Part shown: in pieces, positions 1 through 12,284 of the stretch
Numbering within the stretch: position 1 is the first letter of the stretch
Layout of the letters: the number at the start of each line of letters is the position of its first letter
Source of the DNA: Mya arenaria
Lineage: Eukaryota > Mollusca > Bivalvia > Myida > Myidae
Assembly: GCF_026914265.1 (NCBI RefSeq)
Contig: NC_069138.1
Coordinates: forward strand, 34,278,598 to 34,342,597
Reading direction: 5' to 3'
Length of the DNA: 64,000 nucleotides
Position numbers and translations under genes: made by a program
The notes under the pieces: model-generated
Database searches by the model: none
Seen by the model: only the letters and a program-made list of their open reading frames with translations
What the model was told of the DNA's origin: nothing

Positions 1-3000
1 GATTCATTTCACAGACACATGCATGTACTGCTGGTTCATTTCACAGACACATGCATGTACTGCGGGTTCATTTCACAGACACATGCATGTACTGTGCGGT
101 CATTATATAGACACATACTTGTACTACGGGCTCATTTCACAGACATATGCATGTACTATGGGTTCATTATACAGACACATGCATGTACTATGGGTTTATT
201 ATACAGACACATGTATTTTCTACGGGTTTATTATACAGACACATGCATTTACTACGGGTTCATTTCACAGACACATGCATGTACTACGGGTTCATTTCAC
301 AGACATATGCATGTTCTATGGGTTCATTTCACAGACACTTGCATGTACTACGGGTTCATTTCACAGACATATGCATGTTCTATGGGTTCATTTCACAGAC
401 ACTTGCATGTACTACGGGTTCATTTAACAGACATATGCATGTTCTATGGGTTCATTTCACAGACACTTGCATGTACTACGGGTTCATATCACAGACATAT
501 GCATGTTCTATGGGTTCATTTCACAGACACATGCATGTACTACGGGTTCATTTCACAGACATATGCATGTTCTATGGGTTTATTTTACAGACACTTGCAT
601 GTACTACGTGTTTATTATACAGACACATGAATATTTTATGGGTTCATTATACAGACACATGAATGTACTACGGATTCATTTTACAAACACATGCATGTAC
701 TAAGGGTTCATTATACAAACACATGCATGTACTACGAGTTCATGTCACAGACATATGCTTGTACTACTGGTTAATTATACAGACACATGCATGTACTACG
801 GGTTCATTATACAGACACATGATTGCACTGCGGGTTTATTTCACAGACACATACATGTACTACAAGTTCATTTCACAGACACATGCATGTACTACGGGTG
901 CATTTCCCAGACACATCCATGTTATAAGGGTTTATTTCACAGACACATGCATGTACTACGCGTTCATTATACAGACACATGCATGTACAACGGGTTCATT
1001 ATACAGACACATGAATGTATTATGGGTTCATTTCACAGACACTTGCATGTACTACGGGTTCACTATACAGACACATGCATGTACTACGGGAGCACTATAC
1101 AGACTCATGCATGAACAAAGGGTTCATTATACATTCACTTGCATGTACAATGGGCTCATTATACAGACACATGCATGTATTACGGGTTCATTATACAGAC
1201 ACATGCATGTACTAGGGTTTATTATACAGACACATGCATGTACTACGGGTTCATTTACAGACACATACATGTACTGCGGGCTCATTTCACAGACACATGC
1301 ATGTACTACGGGTTCATTTACAGACACATTCATATTCTCTGGGTTCATTATACAGACACATGCATGTTGTATGGGTTCATTTCACAGACACATCCATGTT
1401 CTACGTGTTCATTTCACAGACACATTCATATTCTCTATGTTCATTATACAGACACTTGCATGTACTAATGGTTCATTTACAGAAACATGCAAGTAGTACA
1501 GTTTCATTATACAGACACATGCATTTACTATGGGTTCATTATACAGACACATGCATGTACTTCTGGTTCATTTACAGAAACATAGAAGTACTATGGTTTC
1601 ATTATACAGACACATGCATGTAATTCTGGTTCATTTACAGACACATACATGTACTGCGGGTTCATTACACAGACACATGCATGTACTATGGGTTCATTTC
1701 ACAGACATATGCATATACTACAGGTTCATTATACAGACACATGCATGTTCTATGGGTTCATTTTACAGACACATCCATGTTCTACGGGTTTATTTCACAG
1801 ACACATACTTGTACTACGGGTTAATTTTACAGACTTATGCATGTACTACGGGTTCATTAAACAGACACATACATGTATTGCGGGTTCATTTCACAAACAC
1901 ATACTTGTACTACGGGTTTAATATACAGACACATGCATGTACTACGGATTCATTTCACAGACATATGCATGTACTACAGGTTCATTATACTAACACATGC
2001 TGTTCTATGGGTTAATTTCACAGACACTTTCAAATTCTACAGGTTCATTATACAGACACATGCATGTACTGCGGGTTCATTTCACAGACATATGCATGTA
2101 CTACGGGTTCATTATACAGACACATTCATATTCTACGGGTTCATTATACAGACACTTGCATGTACTGCGGGTTCATTATACAGACACATTCATATTCTCT
2201 GGGTTCATTATACAGACACTTGCATGTACTGCGGGTTCATTATACAGACACATTCATATTCTCTGGGTTCATTATACAGACAAATACATGTACTACGGGT
2301 TCATTATACAGACACATTCATATTCTCTGGGTTCATTATACAGACACATGCATGTTGTATGGGTTCATTTCACAGACACATCCATGTTCTACGTGTTCAT
2401 TTCACAGACACATTCATATTCTCTATGTTCATTATACAGACACTTGCATGTACTAATGGTTCATTTACAGAAACATGCAAGTAGTACGGTTTCATTATAC
2501 AGACACATGCATTTACTATGGGTTCATTATACAGACACATGCATGTACTTCTGGTTCATTTACAGAAACATACAAGTACTATGGTTTCATTATACAGACA
2601 CATGCATGTAATTCTGGTTCGTTTTACAGACACATACAAGTACTTCGGGTTCATTACACAGACACATGCATGTACTACGGTTTCATTTCACAGACATATG
2701 CATGTACTACAGGTTTATTATCCAAACACGTGAATCTTCTATGGGTTCATTTCATAGACACTTTCATATTCTACCGGTCCATTATACATACACATACATG
2801 TACTGCGGGTTCATTATACAGACATATGCATGTACTGCGGGTTCATTATACAGACATATGCATGTACTGCGGGTTCATTATACAGACATATGCATGTACT
2901 GCGGGTTCATTTTACAGACATATGCATGTACTGCGGGTTCATTTCACAGACATATGCATGTACTGCGGGTTCATTTTACAGACACATACATGTACTGCGG

Positions 3001-5880
3001 GTTCATTTTACAGACACATACATGTACTACTAGTTCATTTTACAGACATATGCATGTTCTATGGGTTCATTTCACCGACACATCCATGTTATACGGTTTT
3101 TTCACAGACACATACTTGTACTACGGGTTAATTATACAGACACATGCATGTACTATGGGTTCATTTCACAGACATATGCATGTACTACTAGTTCATTATA
3201 CAGACACATGCATGTTCTATGGGTTCATTTCACCGACACATCCATGTTATACGGGTTTTTTTCACAGACACATATTTGTACTACGGGTTAATTATACAGA
3301 CTTATGCATGTACTACGGGTTCATTAAACAGACACATATATGTAATGCGGGTTCATTTCACAAACACATACTTGTACTACGGGTTTAATATACAGACACA
3401 TGCATGTACTACGGATTCATTTCACAGACATATGCATGTACTACAGGTTCATTATATAAACACATGCATGTTCTATGGGTTCATTTCTCAGACACTTTCA
3501 TATTCTACAGGTTCATTATACAGACACATGCATGTACTGCGCGTTCATTATACAGACACATACTTGTACTACGGGTTTATTATAAGGACACATTCATATT
3601 CTACGGGTTCATTATACAGACACTTGCATGTACTGCGGGTTCATTTTACAGACACATTCATATTCTCTGGGTTCATTATACAGACACATACATGTACTTC
3701 GGGTTCATTATACAGACACATTCATATTCTCTGGGTTCATTATACAGACACATGCATGTTTTATGGGTTCATTTCACAGACACATCCATGTTCTTCGGGT
3801 TCATTTCACAGACACATTCATATTCTATGGGTTCATTATACAGACACAAGCTTGTACTAAGTTTTCATTTAGCAGACACATGTATGTACTACTGGTTCAT
3901 TTAAAAGATACATAAATGTACTGCGCGTTCATTATATAGACACATACTTGTACTACGGGCTCATTTCACAGACACGTGCATGTACAACGGGTTCATTTCA
4001 CAGACACATGCATGTACTGCGCGTTCATTTTAAAGGCACATGCATGTACTATTGGTTAATTAACAGACACATGCAAGTACATCGGGCTCATTTCACAGAC
4101 ACATGCATGTACTATTGGTTCATTTTACAGACACATACTTGCACTACGGGTCTTTCACAGATATATGCATTTACTACGGGTTCATTTCACTGACACATAT
4201 ATGTACTATAGGTTCATTTCACAGACGCATGCATGTTCTATGGGTTCATTTCACAGACACATGTATGTACTATGGGTTCATTTCACAGATACATGAATGT
4301 ACTGCGGGTTCAATATAAAGACACATTAATAGTATATTGGTCCATTTCACAGACACATGCATGTACTACGGGTTCATTATCCAAACACGTGAATGTTCTA
4401 TGGGTTCATTTCATAGACACTTTCATATTCTACAGGTCCATTATACATACACTTACTTGTACTACAGGTTCATTATACAGACATATGCATGTACAGCAGG
4501 TTCATTTCACAGACACATGCATGTACTACGCGGTCATTATACAGACACAATATTGTACTACGGGCTCATTTCACAGACACGTGCATGTACTGCGGGTTCA
4601 TTTCACAGACACATGCATGTACTGCGGGTTCATTTCACAGACACATGCATGTACTGCGCGGTCATTATACAGACACAATCTTGTACTACGGATTCATTTC
4701 ACAGACACATGCATGTACTGCTGGTTCATTTCACAGACACATGCATGTACTGCGGGTTCATTTCACAGACACATGCATGTACTGTGCGGTCATTATATAG
4801 ACACATACTTGTACTACGGGCTCATTTCACAGACATATGCATGTACTATGGGTTCATTATACAGACACATGCATGTACTATGGGTTTATTATACAGACAC
4901 ATGTATTTTCTATGGGTTTATTATACAGACACATGCATTTACTACGGGTTCATTTCACAGACACATGCATGTACTACGGGTTCATTTCACAGACATATGC
5001 ATGTTCTATGGGTTCATTTCACAGACACTGGCATGTACTACGGGTTCATTTAACAGACATATGCATGTTCTATGGGTTCATTTCACAGACACTTGCATGT
5101 ACTACGGGTTCATATCACAGACATATGCATGTTCTATGGGTTCATTTCACAGACACATGCATGTACTACGGGTTCATTTCACAGACATATGCATGTTCTA
5201 TGGGTTTATTTTACAGACACTTGCATGTACTACGTGTTTATTATACAGACACATGAATATTTTATGGGTTCATTATACAGACACATGAATGTACTACGGA
5301 TTCATTTTACAAACACATGCATGTACTAAGGGTTCATTATACAAACACATGCATGTACTACGAGTTCATGTCACAGACATATGCTTGTACTACTGGTTAA
5401 TTATACAGACACATGCATGTACTACGGGTTCATTATACAGACACATGATTGCACTGCGGGTTTATTTCACAGACACATACATGTACTACAAGTTCATTTC
5501 ACAGACACATGCATGTACTACGGGTGCGTTTCCCAGACACATCCATGTTATAAGGGTTTATTTCACAGACACATGCATGTACTACGGGTTCATTATACAG
5601 ACACATGCATGTACAACGGGTTCATTATACAGACACATGAATGTATTATGGGTTCATTTCACAGACACTTGCATGTACTACGGGTTCACTATACAGACAC
5701 ATGCATGTACTACGGGAGCACTATACAGACTCATGCATGAACAAAGGGTTCATTATACATCCACTTGCATGTACAATGGGCTCATTATACAGACACATGC
5801 ATGTATTACGGGTTCATTATACAGACACATGCATGTATTACGGGTTTATTATACAGACACATGCATGTACTAGGGTTCGT
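1..5880 (+). repeat. Satellite array I, subtype a (32-bp unit)
   Basis: Tandem repeat with a unit of 32 bp (31-33 bp in variants). Each unit holds TTCATTTCACAG or TTCATTATACAG, then ACACATGCATGT, then a variable TACTACGGG. The 10-bp palindrome ACATGCATGT recurs in most units. By length this is about 180 units. Variant units recur in blocks, so there is higher-order structure. Because 32 is not a multiple of 3 and the unit has few stop codons on this strand, all three forward frames stay open for hundreds of bases. These open frames look like a by-product of the repeat and not genes. The array runs off the left edge of the window. Confidence 0.95.
4691..5875 (+). repeat. Segmental duplicate of satellite block 1-1230
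   Basis: The block starting at 4691 repeats the start of the window almost base for base at an offset of 4690 bp, including rare unit variants. At 5237 the matching base in the first copy is 611, an offset of 4626, so this copy lacks 64 bp, exactly two units. The match runs to about 1230/5875, where this copy has one extra unit before the array changes subtype. This indicates duplication of a several-kilobase satellite block, not single-unit turnover. Confidence 0.85.
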
Positions 5881-6860
5881 TATACAGACACATGCATGCA
5901 ATATGGGTTCATTACACAGTCACATGCATGCAATATGGGTTCATTACACAGTCACATGCATGTTATATGGGTTCATTACATAGTCACATGCATGTTATAT
6001 GGGTTCATTACACAGTCACATGCATGTTATATGGGTTCATTACATAGTCACATGCATGTTATATGGGTTCATTACATAATCACTTGCATGTTATATGGGT
6101 TCATTACACAGTCACTTGCATGTAATATGGGTTCATTACACAGTCACATGCATGTTATATGGGTTCATTGCACAGTCACATGCATGTTATATGGGTTCAT
6201 TACATAGTCACATGCATGTTATATGGGTTCATTACATAATCACTTGCATGTTATATGGGTTCATTACACAGTCACTTGCATGTAATATGGGTTCATTACA
6301 CAGTCACATGCATGTTATATGGGTTCATTACACAGTCACATGCATGTTATATGGGTTCATTACATAGTCACATGCATGTTATATTGGTTCATTGCATAGT
6401 CACATGCATCTACAATGGGTTCATTACATAGTCACATGGATGTTATATAGGTTCATTACACTGTCACTTGCATGTTCAATGGGTTTATTACATAATCACA
6501 TCATGTTATATGGGTTCATTACACAGTCACATGCATTAACAATGGGTTCATTACATAGTCATATGCATGTTATATGGGTTCATTACACAGACGCTTGCAT
6601 GAAATATTGGTTCATCACACAGTCACATGCATGTAATATGGGTTCATTACACCGTCACATGCATATAATATGGGTTCATTACATAGTCACATGCCCGTAA
6701 TATGGGTTCATTATACAGACACATGCATGTACAATGGGTTCATGACCAATTCACATGCATGTAATGTGGGTTCATTACACAGTCAAATGCATGTTATATG
6801 GGTTCATGACACAGTCACATCATGTTCAATGGGTTTATGACACAGTCACATGCTTGTTGT
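5881..6860 (+). repeat. Satellite array I, subtype b
   Basis: The same 32-bp frame continues, but the unit changes sharply to GGGTTCATTACACAGTCAC followed by ATGCATGTTATAT or ATGCATGTAATAT. CAGACAC of subtype a becomes CAGTCAC. A block near 5970-6150 recurs near 6190-6350, a local multi-unit duplication. No other feature is seen. Confidence 0.9.
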
Positions 6861-7200
6861 ATTTGTTCATTTTATAGACACATGCATGTAATATACATGT
6901 TTGTTCATTTCACAGCCAGTGCATGTAATATACATATTGTTTTTTTTAATTTAGAAGTCATATGAATGTTATATGCATGTATGTTCATTTCAAAGTCACA
7001 TGCATGTAATATACATGGCTTTTAAATTGAAAGCCACGTGCTTAAACTATGTCTTCATTTCGCAAATTATGCATGTAGTATGTGTTCATTTCACAGTCAC
7101 ATGCATGTTATATTGGTTTATTTCACAGTCACTTGTATGTGGTATCTATTTATCTCACAGTCACATACATGTTGTATGGAATCATTTCACAGACACATGC
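6861..7200 (+). repeat. Diverged satellite resembling a gene-proximal array edge
   Basis: Diverged units containing ATGTAATATACATG, a T-rich stretch with ATTTAGAAGTCATATG, and ATTTCGCAAATTATGCATG near 7056. The same ordered motifs occur just before gene A (about 10680-10990, with the CGCAAATTATG motif near 10855) and before gene C (about 46790-47100, near 46947). Here they are followed by more satellite and not by a gene. I infer a fossil array edge whose gene was lost by unequal exchange. Confidence 0.7.
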
Positions 7201-10200
7201 ATGTAATATGAGTTCATGACACAGTCACATGCATGTTGTATGGGATCATAACACAGTCACATGCATGTTGTATGGGTGCATTACACAGTCACATGCATGT
7301 AATATGGGTTCATTACACAGTCACATGCATGTAATATGGGTTCATTACACAATCACATGTATGTAATATGGGTTCATTACACAGTCACATGCATGTAATA
7401 TTGGTTCTTTACAAAGTCGCATGCATATGTTATGGTTATATGATACAGGTACATGCATGTTATCTGGGTTTGTTACACAGTCACATGCATGTAATATGGG
7501 TTTATTACACAGTCACATGCACGTTATATGGGTTCATGACACAGTCACATGCATGTAATATGGGTTCGTTACACAGTCACATGCATGGAATATGGGTTCA
7601 TTCACATATTTGGAATATGGGTTCATTACACAATCACATGTATGTTATATGGGTTCATTACACAGTCACATGCATGTAATATGGGTTCTTTGCAAAGTCG
7701 CATGCATATGTTATGGTTATATGATACAGGTCACCTGCATGTTATCTGGGTTTGTTACACAGTATCATGCATGTAATATGGGTTTATTACACAGTCACAT
7801 GCACGTAATATGGGTTTATTACACAGTCACATGCACGTAATATGGGTTCATGACACAGTCACATGCATGTAATATGGGTTCGTTACACAGTCACATGCGT
7901 GTAATATGGGTTCATTATACTGTCACATGCATGTAATATGGGTTCATTATACAGCCGCGTGCATGTATTGTTGGTTCATTACACAGTCACATGCATGTAA
8001 TATGGGTTCGTTACACAATCACATGCATGTAATATGGGTTCATTACACAGTCACATGCATATAATATGGGTTAATTACACAGTCACTTGCATGTATTACG
8101 GTTTCTCGATACAGTCACATGCATGTATTACGGTTTTTCGATACAGTCACATGCATAAAATATGGGTTCATTACACAATTACATACATCTATTATGGTTT
8201 CATGATGCAGTCATATGCATGTAATATGGGTTCGTAAATAGGTCACATGCATGTAGTATAGGTTCATTACACAGTCACATGCATGTAGTATAGGTTCATT
8301 ACACAGTCACATGCGTGTACTATGGGTTCATTATACAGTCACATGCATGTAATATGGGTTCATTACACAGTCACATGCATGTTATATGGGTTCATGGCAC
8401 AGTCACATGCATGTAATATGGGTTCATGACACAATCACATGCATGTAATATGGGTTCATGACACAGTCACATGCATGTTGTATGGGTTCATGACACAGTC
8501 ACATGCATGTAATATGGGTTCATGACACAGTCACATGCATGTAATATGGGTTCATGACACAATCAAATGCATGTACAATGGGATCATGACACAGTCACAT
8601 ACATGTTATATGGGTTCATTACAAAGTCACATGCATGTAATATGGGTTCATTATACAGACATATGCAAGTGCTATGGGTTCATGACACAGTCACATGCAT
8701 GTAATATGGGTTCATGACACAGTCACATGCATGTAATATTGGTTCATTACACAGTCACATGCATGTACTATGGGTTCATGACACAGTCACATGCATGTAA
8801 TATTGGTTCATGACACAGTCACATGCATGTTATATGGGTTCATGACACAGTCACATGCATGTACAATGGGATCATTACACAGTAACATGCATGTAATATG
8901 GGTTCATTATACAGACACATGCATGTACTATGGGTTCATGACACAGTCAATTGTATGTAATATGGGTTCATTACACAGTCACATGCATGTATTACGGGTT
9001 CATGACACAGTCACATGCATGTTGCATGTATTCATGACACAGTCACATGCATGTTGTATGGGTTCATTTCACAGACACATGTATGTACAATGGGTTCATG
9101 ACACAGTCACATGCATGTAGTATGGGTTTATTACACAGTCACATGCATGTACAATTGGTTCATTACACAGTCACATGCATGTAATATGGGTTCATTACAC
9201 AGTCACATGCATGTATTACGGTTTCTCGATTCAATCATATATGCATGTATTACGGTTTCTCGATACAGTCACATGCATAAAATATGGGTTCATTACACAA
9301 TTACATACATCTATTATGGTTTCATGATGCAGTCATATGCATGTAATATGGGTTCGTCACTAAGTCACATGCATGTAGTATATGTTCATTACACAGTCAC
9401 ATGCGTGTACTATGGGTTCATTATACAGTCACATGCATGTAATATGGGTTCATTACACAGTCACATGCATGTACAATGGGTTCATTTCATAGTCACACGC
9501 ATGTACAATGGGTTCATGGCACAGTCACATGCATGTAATATGGGTTCATGACACAATCACATGCATTTAATATGGGTTCATGACACAGTCACATGCATGT
9601 TATATGGGTTCATGACACAGTCACATGAATGTAATATGGGTTCATGACACAGTCACATGCATGTTATATGGGTTCATGACACAATCAAATGCATGTACAA
9701 TGGGAGCATGACACAGTCACATACATGTTATATGGGTTCATTACACAGTCACATGCATGTAATATGAGTTCATTATACAGACACATGCATGTGCTATGGG
9801 TTCATGACACAGTCACATGCATGTAATATGGTTTCATTACACAGTCACATGCATGTACTATGGGTTCATGACACAGTCACATGCATGTAATATTGGTTCA
9901 TGACACAGTCACATGCATGTTATATGGGTTCATGACACAGTCACATGCATAAACAATGGGATCATGACACGGTCACGTACATGTTATATGGGTTCATTAC
10001 ACAGTCACATGCATGTAATATGGGTTCATTATACAGACATATGCATGTACTATGGGTTCATGACACAGTCACATATATGTAATATGGGTTCATTACACAG
10101 TCACATGCATGTAATACGGGTTCATGACACAGTCACATGCATGTACAATGGGTTCATTACACAGTCACATGCATGTACAATGGGTTCATGACACAGTCAC

Positions 10201-10670
10201 ATGCATGTTGTATGGGTTCATTTCACAGACACATGTATGTACAATGGGTTCATGACACAGTTACATGCATGTAATATGGGTTCATTACACAGTCACATGC
10301 ATGTACAATTGGTTCATGACACAGTCACATGCATGTAATATGGGTTCATGACACAGTCACATGTATGTACAATGGGTTCATGACACAGTCACTTGCATGT
10401 AATACGGGTTCATTTCACAGACACATGCATGTACAATGGGTTCATGACACAGTCACATGCATGTAATATGGGTTCATGACACAGTCACATGTATGTACAT
10501 TGGGTTCATGACACAGTCACATGCATGTAATACGGGTTCATGACACAGTCACATGCATGTACAATGGGTTCATGACACAGTCACATGCATGCTGTATGGG
10601 TTCATTTCACAGACACATGCATGAACTATGGGTTCATTACACAGTCACGTGCATGTTATATGGGTCCATT
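7201..10670 (+). repeat. Satellite array I, subtype b, second block
   Basis: About 108 units of the CAGTCACATGCATGT type with spacers such as AATATGGGTTCATTACA and AATATGGGTTCATGACA. Longer repeats are visible. The segment near 8090-8240, which contains GTATTACGGTTTCTCGATACAG, recurs near 9205-9360. The block near 7420-7560 recurs near 7690-7880. No gene is supported here. Confidence 0.92.
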
Positions 10671-11165
10671 TCACAGTCACGTGCATGTAATATACATGTT
10701 TGTTAATTTCACAGCCACGTGCATGTAATATACATGTATTTTAATTTAGAAGTCATATGCATGTAATATACATGTATGTTCATTTCAAAGTCATATGTAT
10801 GTAATATACATGTATTGTCATTTCAAAGTCACTTGCTTGAACTGTGTGTTCATATCGCAAATTATGCATGTAGTATGTGTTCATTTTACAGTCACATGCA
10901 TATGATATTGGATTATTTCACAGTCACTTATATGTGGTATATGTTTATTTTATAGTCACATGCATGTGATATTGGTTTATTTCACAGTCACATGCATGTT
11001 ATATTGGTTTATTTCACAGTCTCTTGCATATTTGATATTGGTTTATTTTACAGTCACGTGCATATGATAGTGGCTTATTTTACATTTACACGCATGTGAT
11101 TTCTTTTTCATTTCACAGTCATTTGCATAAAATATTGAATCATTTCACAGTCTCTTGCATGTCTT
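10671..11165 (+). repeat. Degenerate gene-proximal edge of array I
   Basis: Increasingly diverged units with ATGTAATATACATG, TTTAGAAGTCATATGC and GATATTGGTTTATTTCACAG, ending near CATTTCACAGTCTCTTGCATGTC. The same sequence order precedes gene C (46791-47290). This edge is shared between paralogous modules, while the array interiors have been homogenised separately. Confidence 0.88.
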
Positions 11166-11393
11166 GAAAAAGAACTCATTCTTCATGGAATTATATCAGA
11201 TTGTGGCATTGTGCTCGTTTAGAATTGTTAACATTGAAATAAACTCAGGCGAAATGGCTTCCTCCAGGCTCTTGATTCCACTGTTTTATTAATTCGAAAA
11301 AATGGCAGGATTCATCTTTTAAGAAATATTTCTTAAAATAGTCGTTTGTGCCGTGCTCATCTGTGTACCATTTTTTGACGACAGGATCTCCCC
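11166..11393 (+). promoter_or_regulatory. Conserved 5' flank of gene A with 22-bp palindrome and splice acceptor
   Basis: About 230 bp shared with the flanks of genes B (21176-21395) and C (47291-47521). It holds a perfect 22-bp palindrome at 11317-11338 centred on GAAATATTTC, and a probable 3' splice site (TTTTTTGACGACAG ending at 11384) nine bases before the start codon. The acceptor implies a 5' UTR intron with its first exon upstream, possibly in or beyond the satellite. No TATA box or convincing interferon-response element was seen. Confidence 0.6.
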
Positions 11394-12011
11394 ATGGCGG
11401 GAAAACTTTCACGAGAACAGAAGGGTCAACTTGAGGATTGGATTGGACAGGGTCCGAAGACCTTCCGCTTGTTGTACGCTATCACACGAGATGGTTGCTC
11501 GGCGCAGACCTTCCACACAAAATGTGACAAACAAGGACCTACTGTGACTGTACTGTATAATCCCTCGGGGTCGGTGTTCGGGGGATACACCTCAACGGAT
11601 TGGGATCAAAATATGAATGGTCACAGCAGTGATACAGCTGCATTTTTGTTTCAACTAACATTCTCTGGAAAGAAAACAGTAAAAATATTCTGCGTTAAAG
11701 ATGCCACCCAAAGTATCTTTAATAGGGCAAATTTAGGACCCTTATTTGGTTCAAATGATCTTTACCCATTCTGCAATACCGTTCAAGAATCAGAAGGTGT
11801 TTTTAAACTGAACGGAAACAACTCTTTTTCTGTGTGCTATAAGATGGATGGAGTATCATCGTGGGCAGAGATTAACAACGGAAACTCGGTCGTCAATGAG
11901 CTTGAAGTGTATCAACTTACAGGTATAACTATACTTCATATTAAATACTAAAATATGACAATGATGATGATGATGATGATGATGATGGTGATGTTGGTGG
12001 TGGTGGTGATC

Positions 12012-12047
<36 letters not shown>

Positions 12048-12244
12048 TACGTTTAAATATATTGTTTTAATTTCATTATTATTATTTATTCAATACACTT
12101 TTATTAATAAAGGGTATGTCTTAAGTCTAAAGTACTAAACGTCAAATAATAAAATATGAACGACGATGAGACTGCAGATGATGATGATGTTGCCGCTGCT
12201 GCTGCTGCAGCTGCTGCTGCTGCCGCCACCGCCGCCGCCGCCGC

Positions 12245-12284
<40 letters not shown>

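Noticed and set aside
19-5873. Long open frames with repeating MHVLRVHFTD-type peptides
   Set aside because: They follow the 32-bp satellite in all three frames, have no domain and no codon preference, and end when unit phase slips. Treated as satellite, not genes.
11220-11280. Interferon-response-like GAAA motifs before gene A
   Set aside because: GAAA copies are not spaced as GAAANNGAAA and the region is AT-rich, so the match is no better than chance.
11317-11338. Palindrome as a heat-shock or STAT site
   Set aside because: GAA and TTC are four bases apart, not two as in a heat-shock element, and the order is opposite to the TTC-GAA STAT site.
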